Below are positions 15,830-23,293 of a stretch of 23,315 nt of DNA, piece after piece. Every line of letters starts with the position of its first letter. Position 1 is the first letter of the stretch. Location of the stretch: positions 1-23,315 of the forward strand of contig JALSKR010000022.1 in the NCBI GenBank assembly GCA_026988735.1, given 5' to 3'. Made by a program: the position numbers and the translations under genes. Below the pieces are notes generated by a model, which saw only the letters and a program-made list of their open reading frames with translations, had not been told where the DNA came from and ran no database searches. This DNA is from Sulfurimonas sp. (lineage in GTDB: Bacteria > Campylobacterota > Campylobacteria > Campylobacterales > Sulfurimonadaceae).

Positions 15830-16850
15830 TGAATTCCTTACCGTAATCTTTACTTAAACTGTATTCCACTCTTGCTGTATCTATCGCATGGCATAAACTG
15901 CAACGGCTAAAAGCAAAAGGATATGTTCCTTTACAGTTATCACACACATACTCAAAAGTGAGTGTTGCATTTGATTTTCCCTCAAGTTTTATCAACACAT
16001 CAAGTTCAAATATACTGCTGTTGTATGCAAGTTTCACATCACCTCTTGCAGTGTAAAGTTCTCGCAGATAGCCATTGTTTGTAATTATATCTAAATTCAA
16101 ATCTTTTGAATCACATCGCCAAAAGAGTTCTGTCAAAAGTTCGCTTTTAGAGATGTCAATATTTTCCCAGGCAAGTTGCGGATTTATTTTAAAAATATAA
16201 TCAAATATCAAATAAGCCAGACGATGAGAATTTTTATATATCTCCAACAACTTCTGAATTTTTTCTTCTTTTGTCATATTCGGCGAATCAAGAGCTTCCA
16301 AAACATGTAGATACGCACGTTCAAGAATAATATCTTCCTGCAATTCGTCCAATGGTTCAAGGACTTCCAAAGCAGATTTATAATCTTTCATGTACTCATA
16401 TACGAGCAGCAAATAATGCAAAGCTTCCGCTGTACGGGGGTTCTTTTTCAGAATTTCTAAAAAAACATGCTTGGAACGTTCTAAAAATCCTGCTTTAAAA
16501 TATGTTTTTCCAAGCAAAAACATTGTTTCTCTCGTATTTCTTTTGTTTCCAAGTTTCAGTATTTCATTATATATTTCTATACTTTTTTCATAATCACCAT
16601 TTTTATAATAAGCATTTGCCAAAAGTAACCATGACTTTTCTGGCAATCCTCCTTCAGCTATTAAGATTTTCAACTCATTGTGCGATGGCAAAGTACGGAA
16701 TTGTTCCAAAAATTTGCTTATTTGTTTAGAATCTTCTTTTCTTTTATATCTTCCCCACCAGTAAGAAAAAAAAGTAATGACAAATATAATTGTAAAAAAT
16801 ATTATAATGGAAAAAAGTGGATCACGAAACTCTATAAAAAAAGTATTCAT
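15804..16850 (-). CDS. LapB/YciM-like TPR protein with C-terminal zinc ribbon
   Basis: The protein has an N-terminal membrane anchor (about residues 11-33), a cytoplasmic stretch of tetratricopeptide repeats (about residues 60-240) and a C-terminal zinc-ribbon/rubredoxin-like knuckle CDNC...CSLC (Cys303, Cys306, Cys317, Cys320). This order is that of LapB (YciM), which in E. coli controls lipopolysaccharide synthesis through LpxC degradation by FtsH. The architecture is clear, but whether the function is the same in Campylobacterota is not known. The ATG at 16850 overlaps the stop of the upstream gene (ATGA). The 3' end contains the rnhA start. Confidence 0.8.
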   Translation of the reverse strand: MNTFFIEFRDPLFSIIIFFTIIFVITFFSYWWGRYKRKEDSKQISKFLEQFRTLPSHNELKILIAEGGLPEKSWLLLANAYYKNGDYEKSIEIYNEILKLGNKRNTRETMFLLGKTYFKAGFLERSKHVFLEILKKNPRTAEALHYLLLVYEYMKDYKSALEVLEPLDELQEDIILERAYLHVLEALDSPNMTKEEKIQKLLEIYKNSHRLAYLIFDYIFKINPQLAWENIDISKSELLTELFWRCDSKDLNLDIITNNGYLRELYTARGDVKLAYNSSIFELDVLIKLEGKSNATLTFEYVCDNCKGTYPFAFSRCSLCHAIDTARVEYSLSKDYGKEFSEENNSFQ

Positions 16851-17317
16851 ACGTTGTATACCACCAATCCATAATCGTTTTTCAGATTATAAAAAATTGC
16901 ATCTGATGATATTTCCAAATCTTTTATCTTTCCTAGCTGTACAATGGAGTTTTTATTAACCTTTACGCCATATTCTCTAAAAAACCTTTTTATATTGACA
17001 AATTTCACATCTTCAACATATTTATATTCAAACTCTGTATGCAGTTTCATTTTTTCGCTGACAAACAGATGTTCGTTTACATGTAACTGATCTGATGCAT
17101 ACTTAATTGGTAAATAACCGGAGAGATCGGTTAAAATGCTTTCAACATGTTCATGTTTTTTTGGAAGTGTCTGTTTTTGAATAAAAACATATTTGTTGTT
17201 CAATTTTAGCGTAGGAGTCTGTTTCCAATACTTGTAAGCAGGATTGGAAATCCCCAGTTTTGCATAAACCTCTTTCCATAGCCAGTAAGAGTTTAACGTA
17301 TTTGGAATGTGTGACAA
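16847..17317 (-). CDS. Hypothetical protein, 156 aa, TTG start
   Basis: I do not recognise this protein. It looks soluble and mostly beta, with many Lys, Tyr and Val and no signal peptide or cysteine. The start is TTG 17317, supported by a perfect AAGGAG ribosome site seven bases before it. Its TGA overlaps the ATG of the LapB-like gene, so it is the first gene of the chain orf156-lapB-like-rnhA-rnc-aroC. A TATAAT at 17347-17352 (minus) lies just upstream of the ribosome site. A role in cell-envelope or TPR-protein control would be only a guess from position. Confidence 0.7.
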   Translation of the reverse strand: MSHIPNTLNSYWLWKEVYAKLGISNPAYKYWKQTPTLKLNNKYVFIQKQTLPKKHEHVESILTDLSGYLPIKYASDQLHVNEHLFVSEKMKLHTEFEYKYVEDVKFVNIKRFFREYGVKVNKNSIVQLGKIKDLEISSDAIFYNLKNDYGLVVYNV

Positions 17318-17346
17318 AACTGAACTCCTTAAGAACGACTATAAAT

Positions 17347-17352
17347 ATTATA
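17347..17352 (-). promoter_or_regulatory. Putative -10 element for the orf156-aroC chain
   Basis: TATAAT on the minus strand, about 30 bases before the TTG start, is the only good -10 in the 94-base gap. No clear -35 is present. Confidence 0.45.
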
Positions 17353-17400
17353 TAATATCTTTTTAAATAGTTTTATTAAGAAGTATACTTCACATATCCT

Positions 17401-17428
17401 TAACAGCTGTTCTACAGAGCAGCTGTTA
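17401..17428 (-). repeat. Stem-loop across the stop codon of the YeiH gene
   Basis: TAACAGCTG (17401-17409) and CAGCTGTTA (17420-17428) make a perfect 9-base stem with a 10-base loop. The loop holds the stop codon. On the minus strand no T-run follows, so this is not a standard terminator; it may stabilise the 3' end of the mRNA. Confidence 0.4.
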
Positions 17429-18476
17429 CAAATTTAGTCACAACAAAACCACCTATTACTAGCCATGCAAACATTGCTCCGGCAGTATACAGCGGTGCTA
17501 AACCAAGACCTTTGAATTTGGAAAAAATTGTGCCCATACCCAGTGCTGTCATTGCCATTGTTAAAAGAAAAGTATCAATTGTATTGATAGTATTAACAAT
17601 AGTATGCGGTACCAAATCCAAAGAGTTAAATCCGGCCATACCTATAAAATATACCGCAAACCAAGGAATCACAAGCTGTAATTTACCACCAGATTTTCCC
17701 TCTTTTTTTGCCTGCATAGATAAATAAATTCCCAAAACAATAAGCATTGGCGCGATCATAATAACACGAGTCATTTTGACAATCACTGCAGAGTTTGCCA
17801 TAATTTCAGGCGCACCCGGAATAGAAGCAGGTACAGCCACAACCTGTGCCACTTCATGAATAGTTCCACCGGTGTAAATACCAAACTGTTCCGGAGTCAT
17901 ATGCAAAAACCCTGTTGCCGGTTCAATAATCGAAGCATACAAAACAGGATACAAAAACATAGAAATTGTACCAAAAAGCACAACCATTGAAACCGCTACA
18001 GCAGTTTTATACCCTTCTGCTTTTAAAACGGGTTCTGTCGCAAGAACTGCCGCAGCACCACAGACAGAGGCACCTGCTGCTGTAAGCATTGATGTGTCTT
18101 TGTCCATTTTGAATGCTTTAATACCTAAATATGTTCCCAATAAAAAAGTAGTGGAAAGCATAATAAGCGAGACTGTAAAACCACTGAGTCCCACATCCAT
18201 AATCTGTTGAAATGTTATGCGAAAACCATAAAATACGATTGCAAAACGGAGAATCTTTTTACCCGAAAACGTAATACCGGTTCCCCAGGCACTCGGAATA
18301 TGGTTATGTAAAGTATTTGCATAAAAAATACCCAATACGATACCGATAACAAGAGGAGAGATGCCAAGTGATTTGACAAATGCGATTTGCGCTATTGATG
18401 TTGCAGCAGCAGCAAATATTGCAACAAAGATGATACCTGAAATAGTACCTTTTCTATTTTCTTTTGAGAATGCCAT
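17412..18476 (-). CDS. YeiH/UPF0324-family membrane transporter
   Basis: This is a polytopic inner-membrane protein of about ten segments, family YeiH/UPF0324, annotated in databases as putative sulfate exporters without firm proof. Characteristic motifs are GIFYANTLHNHIP (about 49-61), the paired-helix motif AGASVCGAAAVLATEPVLKA (about 134-153) and TGGTIHEVAQVVA (about 202-214). The ATG at 18476 has an AAAAGG site and an extended -10 upstream. It is monocistronic by spacing. In a sulfur oxidiser a sulfur-oxyanion role would make sense, but Sox makes sulfate outside the cytoplasm, so an export role would have to concern another source. Confidence 0.88.
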   Translation of the reverse strand: MAFSKENRKGTISGIIFVAIFAAAATSIAQIAFVKSLGISPLVIGIVLGIFYANTLHNHIPSAWGTGITFSGKKILRFAIVFYGFRITFQQIMDVGLSGFTVSLIMLSTTFLLGTYLGIKAFKMDKDTSMLTAAGASVCGAAAVLATEPVLKAEGYKTAVAVSMVVLFGTISMFLYPVLYASIIEPATGFLHMTPEQFGIYTGGTIHEVAQVVAVPASIPGAPEIMANSAVIVKMTRVIMIAPMLIVLGIYLSMQAKKEGKSGGKLQLVIPWFAVYFIGMAGFNSLDLVPHTIVNTINTIDTFLLTMAMTALGMGTIFSKFKGLGLAPLYTAGAMFAWLVIGGFVVTKFVTAAL

Positions 18477-18515
18477 AGTTATTACCTTTTATTATAAATT
18501 TATAAATAGAGGCGA

Positions 18516-18526
18516 ATTATAGCAAA
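18516..18526 (-). promoter_or_regulatory. Extended -10 promoter for the YeiH gene
   Basis: On the minus strand this reads TTGCTATAAT preceded by T, identical to the moaC promoter word. It lies about 40 bases before the ATG at 18476. Confidence 0.6.
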
Positions 18527-18573
18527 TTTTATGCTGATGAGAAAACAAATTGTTTATTTGTGAAGAATTTGAT

Positions 18574-18599
18574 AGAAATCACACTGTGGTGTGATTTCT
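18574..18599 (-). terminator. Strong hairpin after ccoG
   Basis: AGAAATCACAC (18574-18584) and GTGTGATTTCT (18589-18599) form a perfect 11-base stem with a 4-base loop, 11 bases after the ccoG stop. The minus-strand downstream tract is only moderately T-rich. It is placed to end the ccoG transcript before the YeiH promoter. Confidence 0.6.
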
Positions 18600-18610
18600 T
18601 ATTATTGAGT

Positions 18611-20056
18611 TTATTTTGAGCCTAAAAGAATACTCTCTTTAGGAAAGACGAAAATTGTATGTCTCATTACAGAAATAAGTTTACTCGGTTTTCCATCTTT
18701 ATCCAGAGCGTATGCATGGATAGCAATAGGAATGATAGTATCTTTGCGTTTGTCATCAGCTAACATTTCCGTTGTTCTAAGCGTTACAATTTTTTTCTTT
18801 TTAACACCAGGTACTACTCTAAAAGGTTTTGACGGTTTTACAATTTGAATTTTCCCTTCCATTCCTTTTGGAGGAATAACTTCAAAGAAAAATTTCATCG
18901 GTTCATTCTCAGTATTTTGCAATAAAAAGACATAAGAGTTCTCAACTGCAAATTTATTATCTGTAAGATGTTTCACAGAATAAAGTCTTGTTTCTTTGTT
19001 GATATTTAAAAGCATATGCTCTTTTGTCGTACTCATATATCCAAGTGCAAACATAAGCCCTACAAGTAAAACCATATATGCTATGATTTTTGGACGAAAA
19101 TATTTTGTTTTTCCTTTTTTCTCAGCTATTTCATATTCACTTGACCATGTCACGAGTGATGGTTTTCCAAGTTTCCCCATAACTGTTGTACAGGCATCAA
19201 CACATTCCAGACAGTTTATACATTCAAGTTGCAGTCCTTCACGAATATCAATGTGTGTAGGACAGACAGTTACACACTTTTCACATGTCGTACATTCTGC
19301 ATTTGGTTCTACTGTTTGCAGTTCTTTTTGTTTTTCGAATTTTTTATGATGATGCTCATCATAAATATGTCCTCCTCTGTTAAAGTCATATATCGCCATA
19401 ACTGTGTGCTCATCATAAAGTACTGACTGTACACGAGAATATGGACAGACATAAATACAAAAATTTTCTTTTAAAAACACAATGTCGTAAATCAAAAATG
19501 CTGCAATCCCCACAACAAAACCAATCATTGTCAAATGCTCTCCAGGATTACTTAAATACTGGAAAAATGTCTCCGGTGGGACAAAATACCACATAAAATC
19601 GGCTCCTGCAATCAATGCAAGCATTGTCCATATCATAACAGCTATCGCTTTTTTGACTTTGTTTTCAGGTTTTGACATATCCGGTTCTTGCTGCTTGTTT
19701 CCGATACGCTTGCGTAAATGCAATAACTTTGTTTCAATCAAGTCACGATAAATGACACGAAACACAGTTTGGGGACATACCCATCCACAAAAAACACGAC
19801 CACCAAGAACTGTCATACCAAATATAGTAATAAAAAGAAGCATCAGTAAAAATGGCATCAAATACAACTCTTGCATATCAAACTGCACAAAAGCAAGATC
19901 AAGCTTCATCTTGTCAAAACTCAATAAAAAGAAATGATGCCCATTTACTTTGATCCATGGTAATACCAAAGCCACTATAGTCGCTAATGCATAAACATAA
20001 TAGCGCTTAATTCTCCAGGGGGTAGGTATCTCTATACTTTTTTTCTTTTCACTCAT
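18611..20056 (-). CDS. ccoG: Cytochrome c oxidase accessory protein CcoG (RdxA/FixG)
   Basis: CcoG is a membrane Fe-S protein needed to build cbb3-type cytochrome oxidase, where it is thought to reduce copper for the active site. The protein has about four to five membrane segments (near residues 20-35, 68-85, 137-155, 175-193 and 325-342). Cysteine motifs are Cys90-x3-Cys94, Cys200-x3-Cys204 and two ferredoxin-type sets, CTTCEKCVTVCP (255-266) and CINCLECVDAC (279-289). A C-terminal immunoglobulin-like domain follows (about 350-481). A His-rich stretch, YDEHHHKKF, lies just before the ferredoxin part. The ATG at 20056 has an AAAGGAG site and is 16 bases after the recombinase-like gene, so both share a promoter. 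Confidence 0.96.
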   Translation of the reverse strand: MSEKKKSIEIPTPWRIKRYYVYALATIVALVLPWIKVNGHHFFLLSFDKMKLDLAFVQFDMQELYLMPFLLMLLFITIFGMTVLGGRVFCGWVCPQTVFRVIYRDLIETKLLHLRKRIGNKQQEPDMSKPENKVKKAIAVMIWTMLALIAGADFMWYFVPPETFFQYLSNPGEHLTMIGFVVGIAAFLIYDIVFLKENFCIYVCPYSRVQSVLYDEHTVMAIYDFNRGGHIYDEHHHKKFEKQKELQTVEPNAECTTCEKCVTVCPTHIDIREGLQLECINCLECVDACTTVMGKLGKPSLVTWSSEYEIAEKKGKTKYFRPKIIAYMVLLVGLMFALGYMSTTKEHMLLNINKETRLYSVKHLTDNKFAVENSYVFLLQNTENEPMKFFFEVIPPKGMEGKIQIVKPSKPFRVVPGVKKKKIVTLRTTEMLADDKRKDTIIPIAIHAYALDKDGKPSKLISVMRHTIFVFPKESILLGSK

Positions 20057-20072
20057 TTTTTCTCCTTTGATA

Positions 20073-20708
20073 TTATTCTGGACAAATGATTGTATTAATC
20101 ACCTGTTCTTCTGCATTCTCTTTAGCTTCTGGTACCAATGAACCAAATGCAACCTGTTTTAACTCTCTTGATTCTATATAATCTTTTAACGAACTTCTAC
20201 TTACATTTAAAAGCCGAGCCATAGAACTCACACTCTTTCCCTCTTTTAAATATTGTAAAATTTCATTAATGTATTTATCGAATTTAGAGCTTGACCTACT
20301 CCCTTTGGGGCGACCAATCATCCGTTTTGCATCAGCTTGGATTTTTTGGCGTAACTGATCCATAAGTCCTAAAATCAACATTGCACTGCTCTCTTTGGAC
20401 ATTATAACGGAATGTTTAATAAAGTGTACTTTATAGTTATTTTTCATTAGGCAGCTTACCATCTGAATTAAATCTTCCATATTTGTACTTAAAACCCAAA
20501 CATCATATATCAGCAGTATTGCTTCTTTTTTTGATTGGAAATAAGAGGTTACATTTGTACGTTTATCTAAGCGTTTATTTTGGGAAGTTTGATCTACAAA
20601 TTCTTCATTTATTGTAATCTGCTTGCTAAGAGCGTAGGCATTAATATGCTGTAATTGTTCGTGTGCCGCAAGAAAATTTTTATCTGGGCGGATGTATGCT
20701 ATTGTCAT
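20073..20708 (-). CDS. Serine-recombinase-like protein lacking the catalytic serine, probable DNA-binding regulator
   Basis: The protein has the two-domain layout of resolvases/invertases: an N-terminal domain starting MTIAYIRPDK (residues 1-10) and a C-terminal helix-turn-helix beginning GRPKGS (132-137) with ILQYLKEGKSVSSMARLLNV and SRSSLKDYIES. In active enzymes the start reads YxRVS with Ser10; here residue 10 is Asp, though Arg8 is kept. The later DRLGRD-type motif reads YDVWVLST, so both of its arginines are lost. I infer a DNA-binding protein that cannot recombine. I chose ATG 20708 over the TTG at 20801, because a consensus promoter occupies the region between and family alignment starts at this Met. 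It lies 16 bases before ccoG, suggesting control of oxidase assembly. Confidence 0.8.
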   Translation of the reverse strand: MTIAYIRPDKNFLAAHEQLQHINAYALSKQITINEEFVDQTSQNKRLDKRTNVTSYFQSKKEAILLIYDVWVLSTNMEDLIQMVSCLMKNNYKVHFIKHSVIMSKESSAMLILGLMDQLRQKIQADAKRMIGRPKGSRSSSKFDKYINEILQYLKEGKSVSSMARLLNVSRSSLKDYIESRELKQVAFGSLVPEAKENAEEQVINTIICPE

Positions 20709-20747
20709 TCGACGATAAAACCTCACTATCTTTTGAATTTCATCGCC

Positions 20748-20777
20748 ATTATACTCTTTTTTGACGAATAAAGTCAA
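20748..20777 (-). promoter_or_regulatory. Consensus promoter for the regulator-ccoG operon
   Basis: On the minus strand TTGACT (20777-20772) and TATAAT (20753-20748) are separated by 18 bases, the only near-perfect -35/-10 pair I found in the window. The transcript would begin near 20741, which fits the ATG at 20708 and excludes the longer reading frame as the real start. Confidence 0.75.
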
Positions 20778-20804
20778 TAATAAAATTGATTTTTTCGTCA
20801 AAAA
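20758..20804. promoter_or_regulatory. TTGAC-type inverted repeats over the promoter, possible operator
   Basis: TTTTTGACGAA (20758-20768) and TTCGTCAAAAA (20794-20804) are perfect inverted 11-base arms 25 bases apart. A third box, GTCAA (20773-20777), lies between and overlaps the -35; with TTGAC at 20761-20765 it forms a tighter dyad. The arrangement of repeated half-sites is what a dimeric recombinase-type DNA-binding domain would recognise, so autoregulation is plausible. Confidence 0.55.
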
Positions 20805-20819
20805 GTTAAAATTTATGCT

Positions 20820-22019
20820 TTACCAGCCAATTCCGACCACCAGCATATAGCGTCTGTCTTCAATTTGTCCAATTGTTGCACCTAATTGTTCTTGATATGT
20901 TGCAGCCTGCAGTTTGAAAATTGCAAGCTGCATGTCAAAGCCTGCAGTATAAGAACCTTTGTATAAACCGCCGTTAAGAGTCATCATAAACCAGGAGTTA
21001 TCAACAAGTCCCAAACTGGCACCAATTCTTAAATGCTGTAAAAGTTCATACTCTATATTGGCATTGTCATATTGATCTTGAGAACGATATGGGTTATAGT
21101 TTCTCACCCTCATTTGTTGCGCATTAAAAAGATCTATATAGTCAACTCCTACTTTTAAATCATCAAACCATGGGATTGTCGGAGAGATGGAGACCCCGAG
21201 GTTTACAGATAAAGGTTGTGCACCATACGCATCTTCAAAATCAAGTGTGCCTATATTCATCACACTCAAACCTACTGCCGGATTCCATTTTTCATTGTTG
21301 AATTCGTATAAAAAACCAACATCCAGTCCAATACCGGAATTATCAACTTCATATGTATCTTGAAGATATTGTGCCAAATCATCTTTATTGTTGACTACTT
21401 CGCCAAGATCCAATCCTGCTTCATAAGATTTTTGTGTTATATATTTTGCAGTTACACCTACTGTCAAAGCACCGTCAAGTTTACCGTCAAGAAAGGGAAC
21501 TTTTATACCGGTATATTTTTTTGCACCTGATAAAAAAATTCCTCCATAGGCTCGTGAATGTGTTTCTAACACTCCATTCGCCCCACTGTTTGTATGTGGC
21601 ATAAAGTTTGCATCTACTGCTGCCAAAATACCAAGTGAATATGCTATGTCATTTTGTGTACGATATGAAACAGAACTATAGTTAGAAGCAGAAGCATTAA
21701 AAGCATCACCTGAATATTTATCCAAAGTATTAATAACCTCACTATCTTTAGAATTACTCAAATCATCTATAAAATTCTTTGTCTTTTCAGAAGAAGTGAC
21801 ACCCAAACCTAAAAGTTCAACCTCAACACCATGACTCTTTTTAATTTTAATAAGCCCCGCAGGATTATAAAAAACAGCAGTGGAATAACCGCCAACAGCA
21901 GTATTTACTCCACCCATTCCCATAATACGGGGATCTTTATATAAAAAAGGCTGTATTGACATATCTGCATAAACCAATGTACTTAAAGCAATCAGTGATA
22001 ATGATACTATTTTTTTCAT
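20820..22019 (-). CDS. TraF/FadL-like outer-membrane beta-barrel protein, 399 aa
   Basis: The protein has a signal peptide (MKKIVSLSLIALSTLVYA, cleaved after about residue 19) and a beta-barrel body that ends in Trp (VVGIGW), the usual C-terminal signal for outer-membrane insertion. The N-terminal segment DPRIMGMGGVNTAVGG followed by YNPAGL is the mark of the OmpP1/FadL superfamily and of the TraF_2 family, whose name comes from conjugation proteins although most members lie outside conjugation systems. No other transfer gene is here, so I do not infer conjugation. The substrate is unknown. An AGGGGG site precedes the ATG. It follows a Cys-rich lipoprotein gene after 12 bases, and the two probably work together. 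Confidence 0.8.
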   Translation of the reverse strand: MKKIVSLSLIALSTLVYADMSIQPFLYKDPRIMGMGGVNTAVGGYSTAVFYNPAGLIKIKKSHGVEVELLGLGVTSSEKTKNFIDDLSNSKDSEVINTLDKYSGDAFNASASNYSSVSYRTQNDIAYSLGILAAVDANFMPHTNSGANGVLETHSRAYGGIFLSGAKKYTGIKVPFLDGKLDGALTVGVTAKYITQKSYEAGLDLGEVVNNKDDLAQYLQDTYEVDNSGIGLDVGFLYEFNNEKWNPAVGLSVMNIGTLDFEDAYGAQPLSVNLGVSISPTIPWFDDLKVGVDYIDLFNAQQMRVRNYNPYRSQDQYDNANIEYELLQHLRIGASLGLVDNSWFMMTLNGGLYKGSYTAGFDMQLAIFKLQAATYQEQLGATIGQIEDRRYMLVVGIGW

Positions 22020-22031
22020 CTTAATGTCCCC

Positions 22032-23120
22032 CTAATTCCCGTTTAAATAGTTGATAATATCATCAACTGTAATATTCACATCAGCATTGCCTGCAATATC
22101 TACCTTAAAATCATCAATACTCTGTGTAAGATCAGGATCATCCACAATAGCAGTTATAGTCTCTGCTCCACTGTTAAATGTGTCAACAAGCAGTTTTACA
22201 ACATCTTCTGTTCTTCCGTTATCATCAAACACTACAGGACATGCATAACAAGAAGAAGCTAAAGCATTAGCCATATTAATAGAACCATCTTCATTTTCAA
22301 TACCTTCACAAGCGGTTCTGTTACCATCACTGTCACAATAACCATCTGTTAATACAGTTGAATTTGCTACACCTTTTACAATACTTTTTCCGAGCCTGTA
22401 AAAAACACCATTTTCACCATAGTTAACTACAACATGTGCATAGCTTTTATTGCTGATGTTTACATCTTGTGCTGTTATATTTCCTTCTTTTGGTGAAAAA
22501 GTAGTATCAATAAGCCAAGCAAGCGCATCCATACTCGCTTGCATATCATAAGGAGTTATGTCAGCATCATTATTAAGAGATGCGACCAATTGATCAACAT
22601 TACCCGTTAAATATGTCACTGTATTTGTCATTTTGATTGTATCATTAAAACTAATATACAAACAGGCATTTTCAAGTCTTGAATCATTATTCAGGTCTAA
22701 ATTTTCTCTTGAACAGAGTTCTGTAACTGTACTGTTTGTATCAGCAGCTATTGCAGCAATATAATACTCCTGTGCTTTTGTAAGCAGTTGTAATGAATCA
22801 GGATTTTTTTTCTCATCCACACTTAATATAAAGGAAGAAAAAGCATCATTCTGTGTGTCATTGGCATTAATAAGCATATCCGCAACATCACTGACACTAT
22901 AGCCAGACTTACCCATATATACTGATGCAAGATTCATATTAAGGTCACTTAATGTATATACAGTTTGGCACTCTCCTTCGAGCAAAGAAATTGCCACATT
23001 ATAATTCCCAGTATCAATTGCATTTTGTACATCAATTCTACATGTGCTATCACTTTCCCCGCACCCAGACAACATTAATACTGTTGCCAACAAAGCACTT
23101 GGTAAAATCTTTTTATACAT
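22032..23120 (-). CDS. Cys-rich lipoprotein of unknown function, 362 aa
   Basis: The signal peptide ends MLSGC (Cys20), a clear lipobox, so the mature protein is lipid-anchored. Further cysteines are scattered in the mature chain, some in pairs (CYAC near residue 292), suggesting disulfides. The N-terminal part (about 25-130) has a helical repeat pattern, NYNVAISLLEGEC, SVYMGKSG and AQEYYIAAIAADTN, like TPR proteins; the C-terminal part has several Asp/Asn/Thr-rich stretches. I do not recognise a family. An AGGAG site precedes the ATG, with an extended -10 upstream. Pairing with the following barrel gene suggests an outer-membrane complex. Confidence 0.8.
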   Translation of the reverse strand: MYKKILPSALLATVLMLSGCGESDSTCRIDVQNAIDTGNYNVAISLLEGECQTVYTLSDLNMNLASVYMGKSGYSVSDVADMLINANDTQNDAFSSFILSVDEKKNPDSLQLLTKAQEYYIAAIAADTNSTVTELCSRENLDLNNDSRLENACLYISFNDTIKMTNTVTYLTGNVDQLVASLNNDADITPYDMQASMDALAWLIDTTFSPKEGNITAQDVNISNKSYAHVVVNYGENGVFYRLGKSIVKGVANSTVLTDGYCDSDGNRTACEGIENEDGSINMANALASSCYACPVVFDDNGRTEDVVKLLVDTFNSGAETITAIVDDPDLTQSIDDFKVDIAGNADVNITVDDIINYLNGN

Positions 23121-23149
23121 TTTTAAACTCCTGCTAAATTATTTCATTC

Positions 23150-23160
23150 ATTATAACAAA
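23150..23160 (-). promoter_or_regulatory. Extended -10 promoter for the lipoprotein-barrel pair
   Basis: On the minus strand TTTGTTATAAT fits the extended -10 pattern found elsewhere in the window. It lies about 30 bases before the ATG at 23120 and leaves room for the AGGAG ribosome site. Confidence 0.55.
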
Positions 23161-23250
23161 AAAATTTTAAATCTATTTATTTTTACTAAATTTTACAAAA
23201 CTTTATATTACACTGTGCATTGTTTTCACAAAGAGTTCTTTATGCTCTTC

Positions 23251-23261
23251 TTTGCTACAAT
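23251..23261 (+). promoter_or_regulatory. Putative extended -10 promoter facing the window end
   Basis: TTTGCTACAAT differs by one base from the moaC and YeiH promoter word. It is 33 bases before the ATG at 23294, which supports a gene starting there. Confidence 0.45.
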
Positions 23262-23293
23262 ATAAGAACTATTTTTCTATAAAGATTTTATAT

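Noticed and set aside
20709..20801. N-terminal extension of the recombinase-like protein from a TTG at 20801
   Set aside because: The stretch holds the -35 and -10 of the gene's own promoter, has no ribosome site before the TTG, and the resolvase alignment begins at the Met at 20708.
20073..22019. Signs of a mobile element (recombinase-like gene next to a TraF-like gene)
   Set aside because: The recombinase lacks its catalytic serine, TraF_2-type barrels are mostly unrelated to conjugation, and there are no terminal repeats, tRNA edge or other transfer genes.
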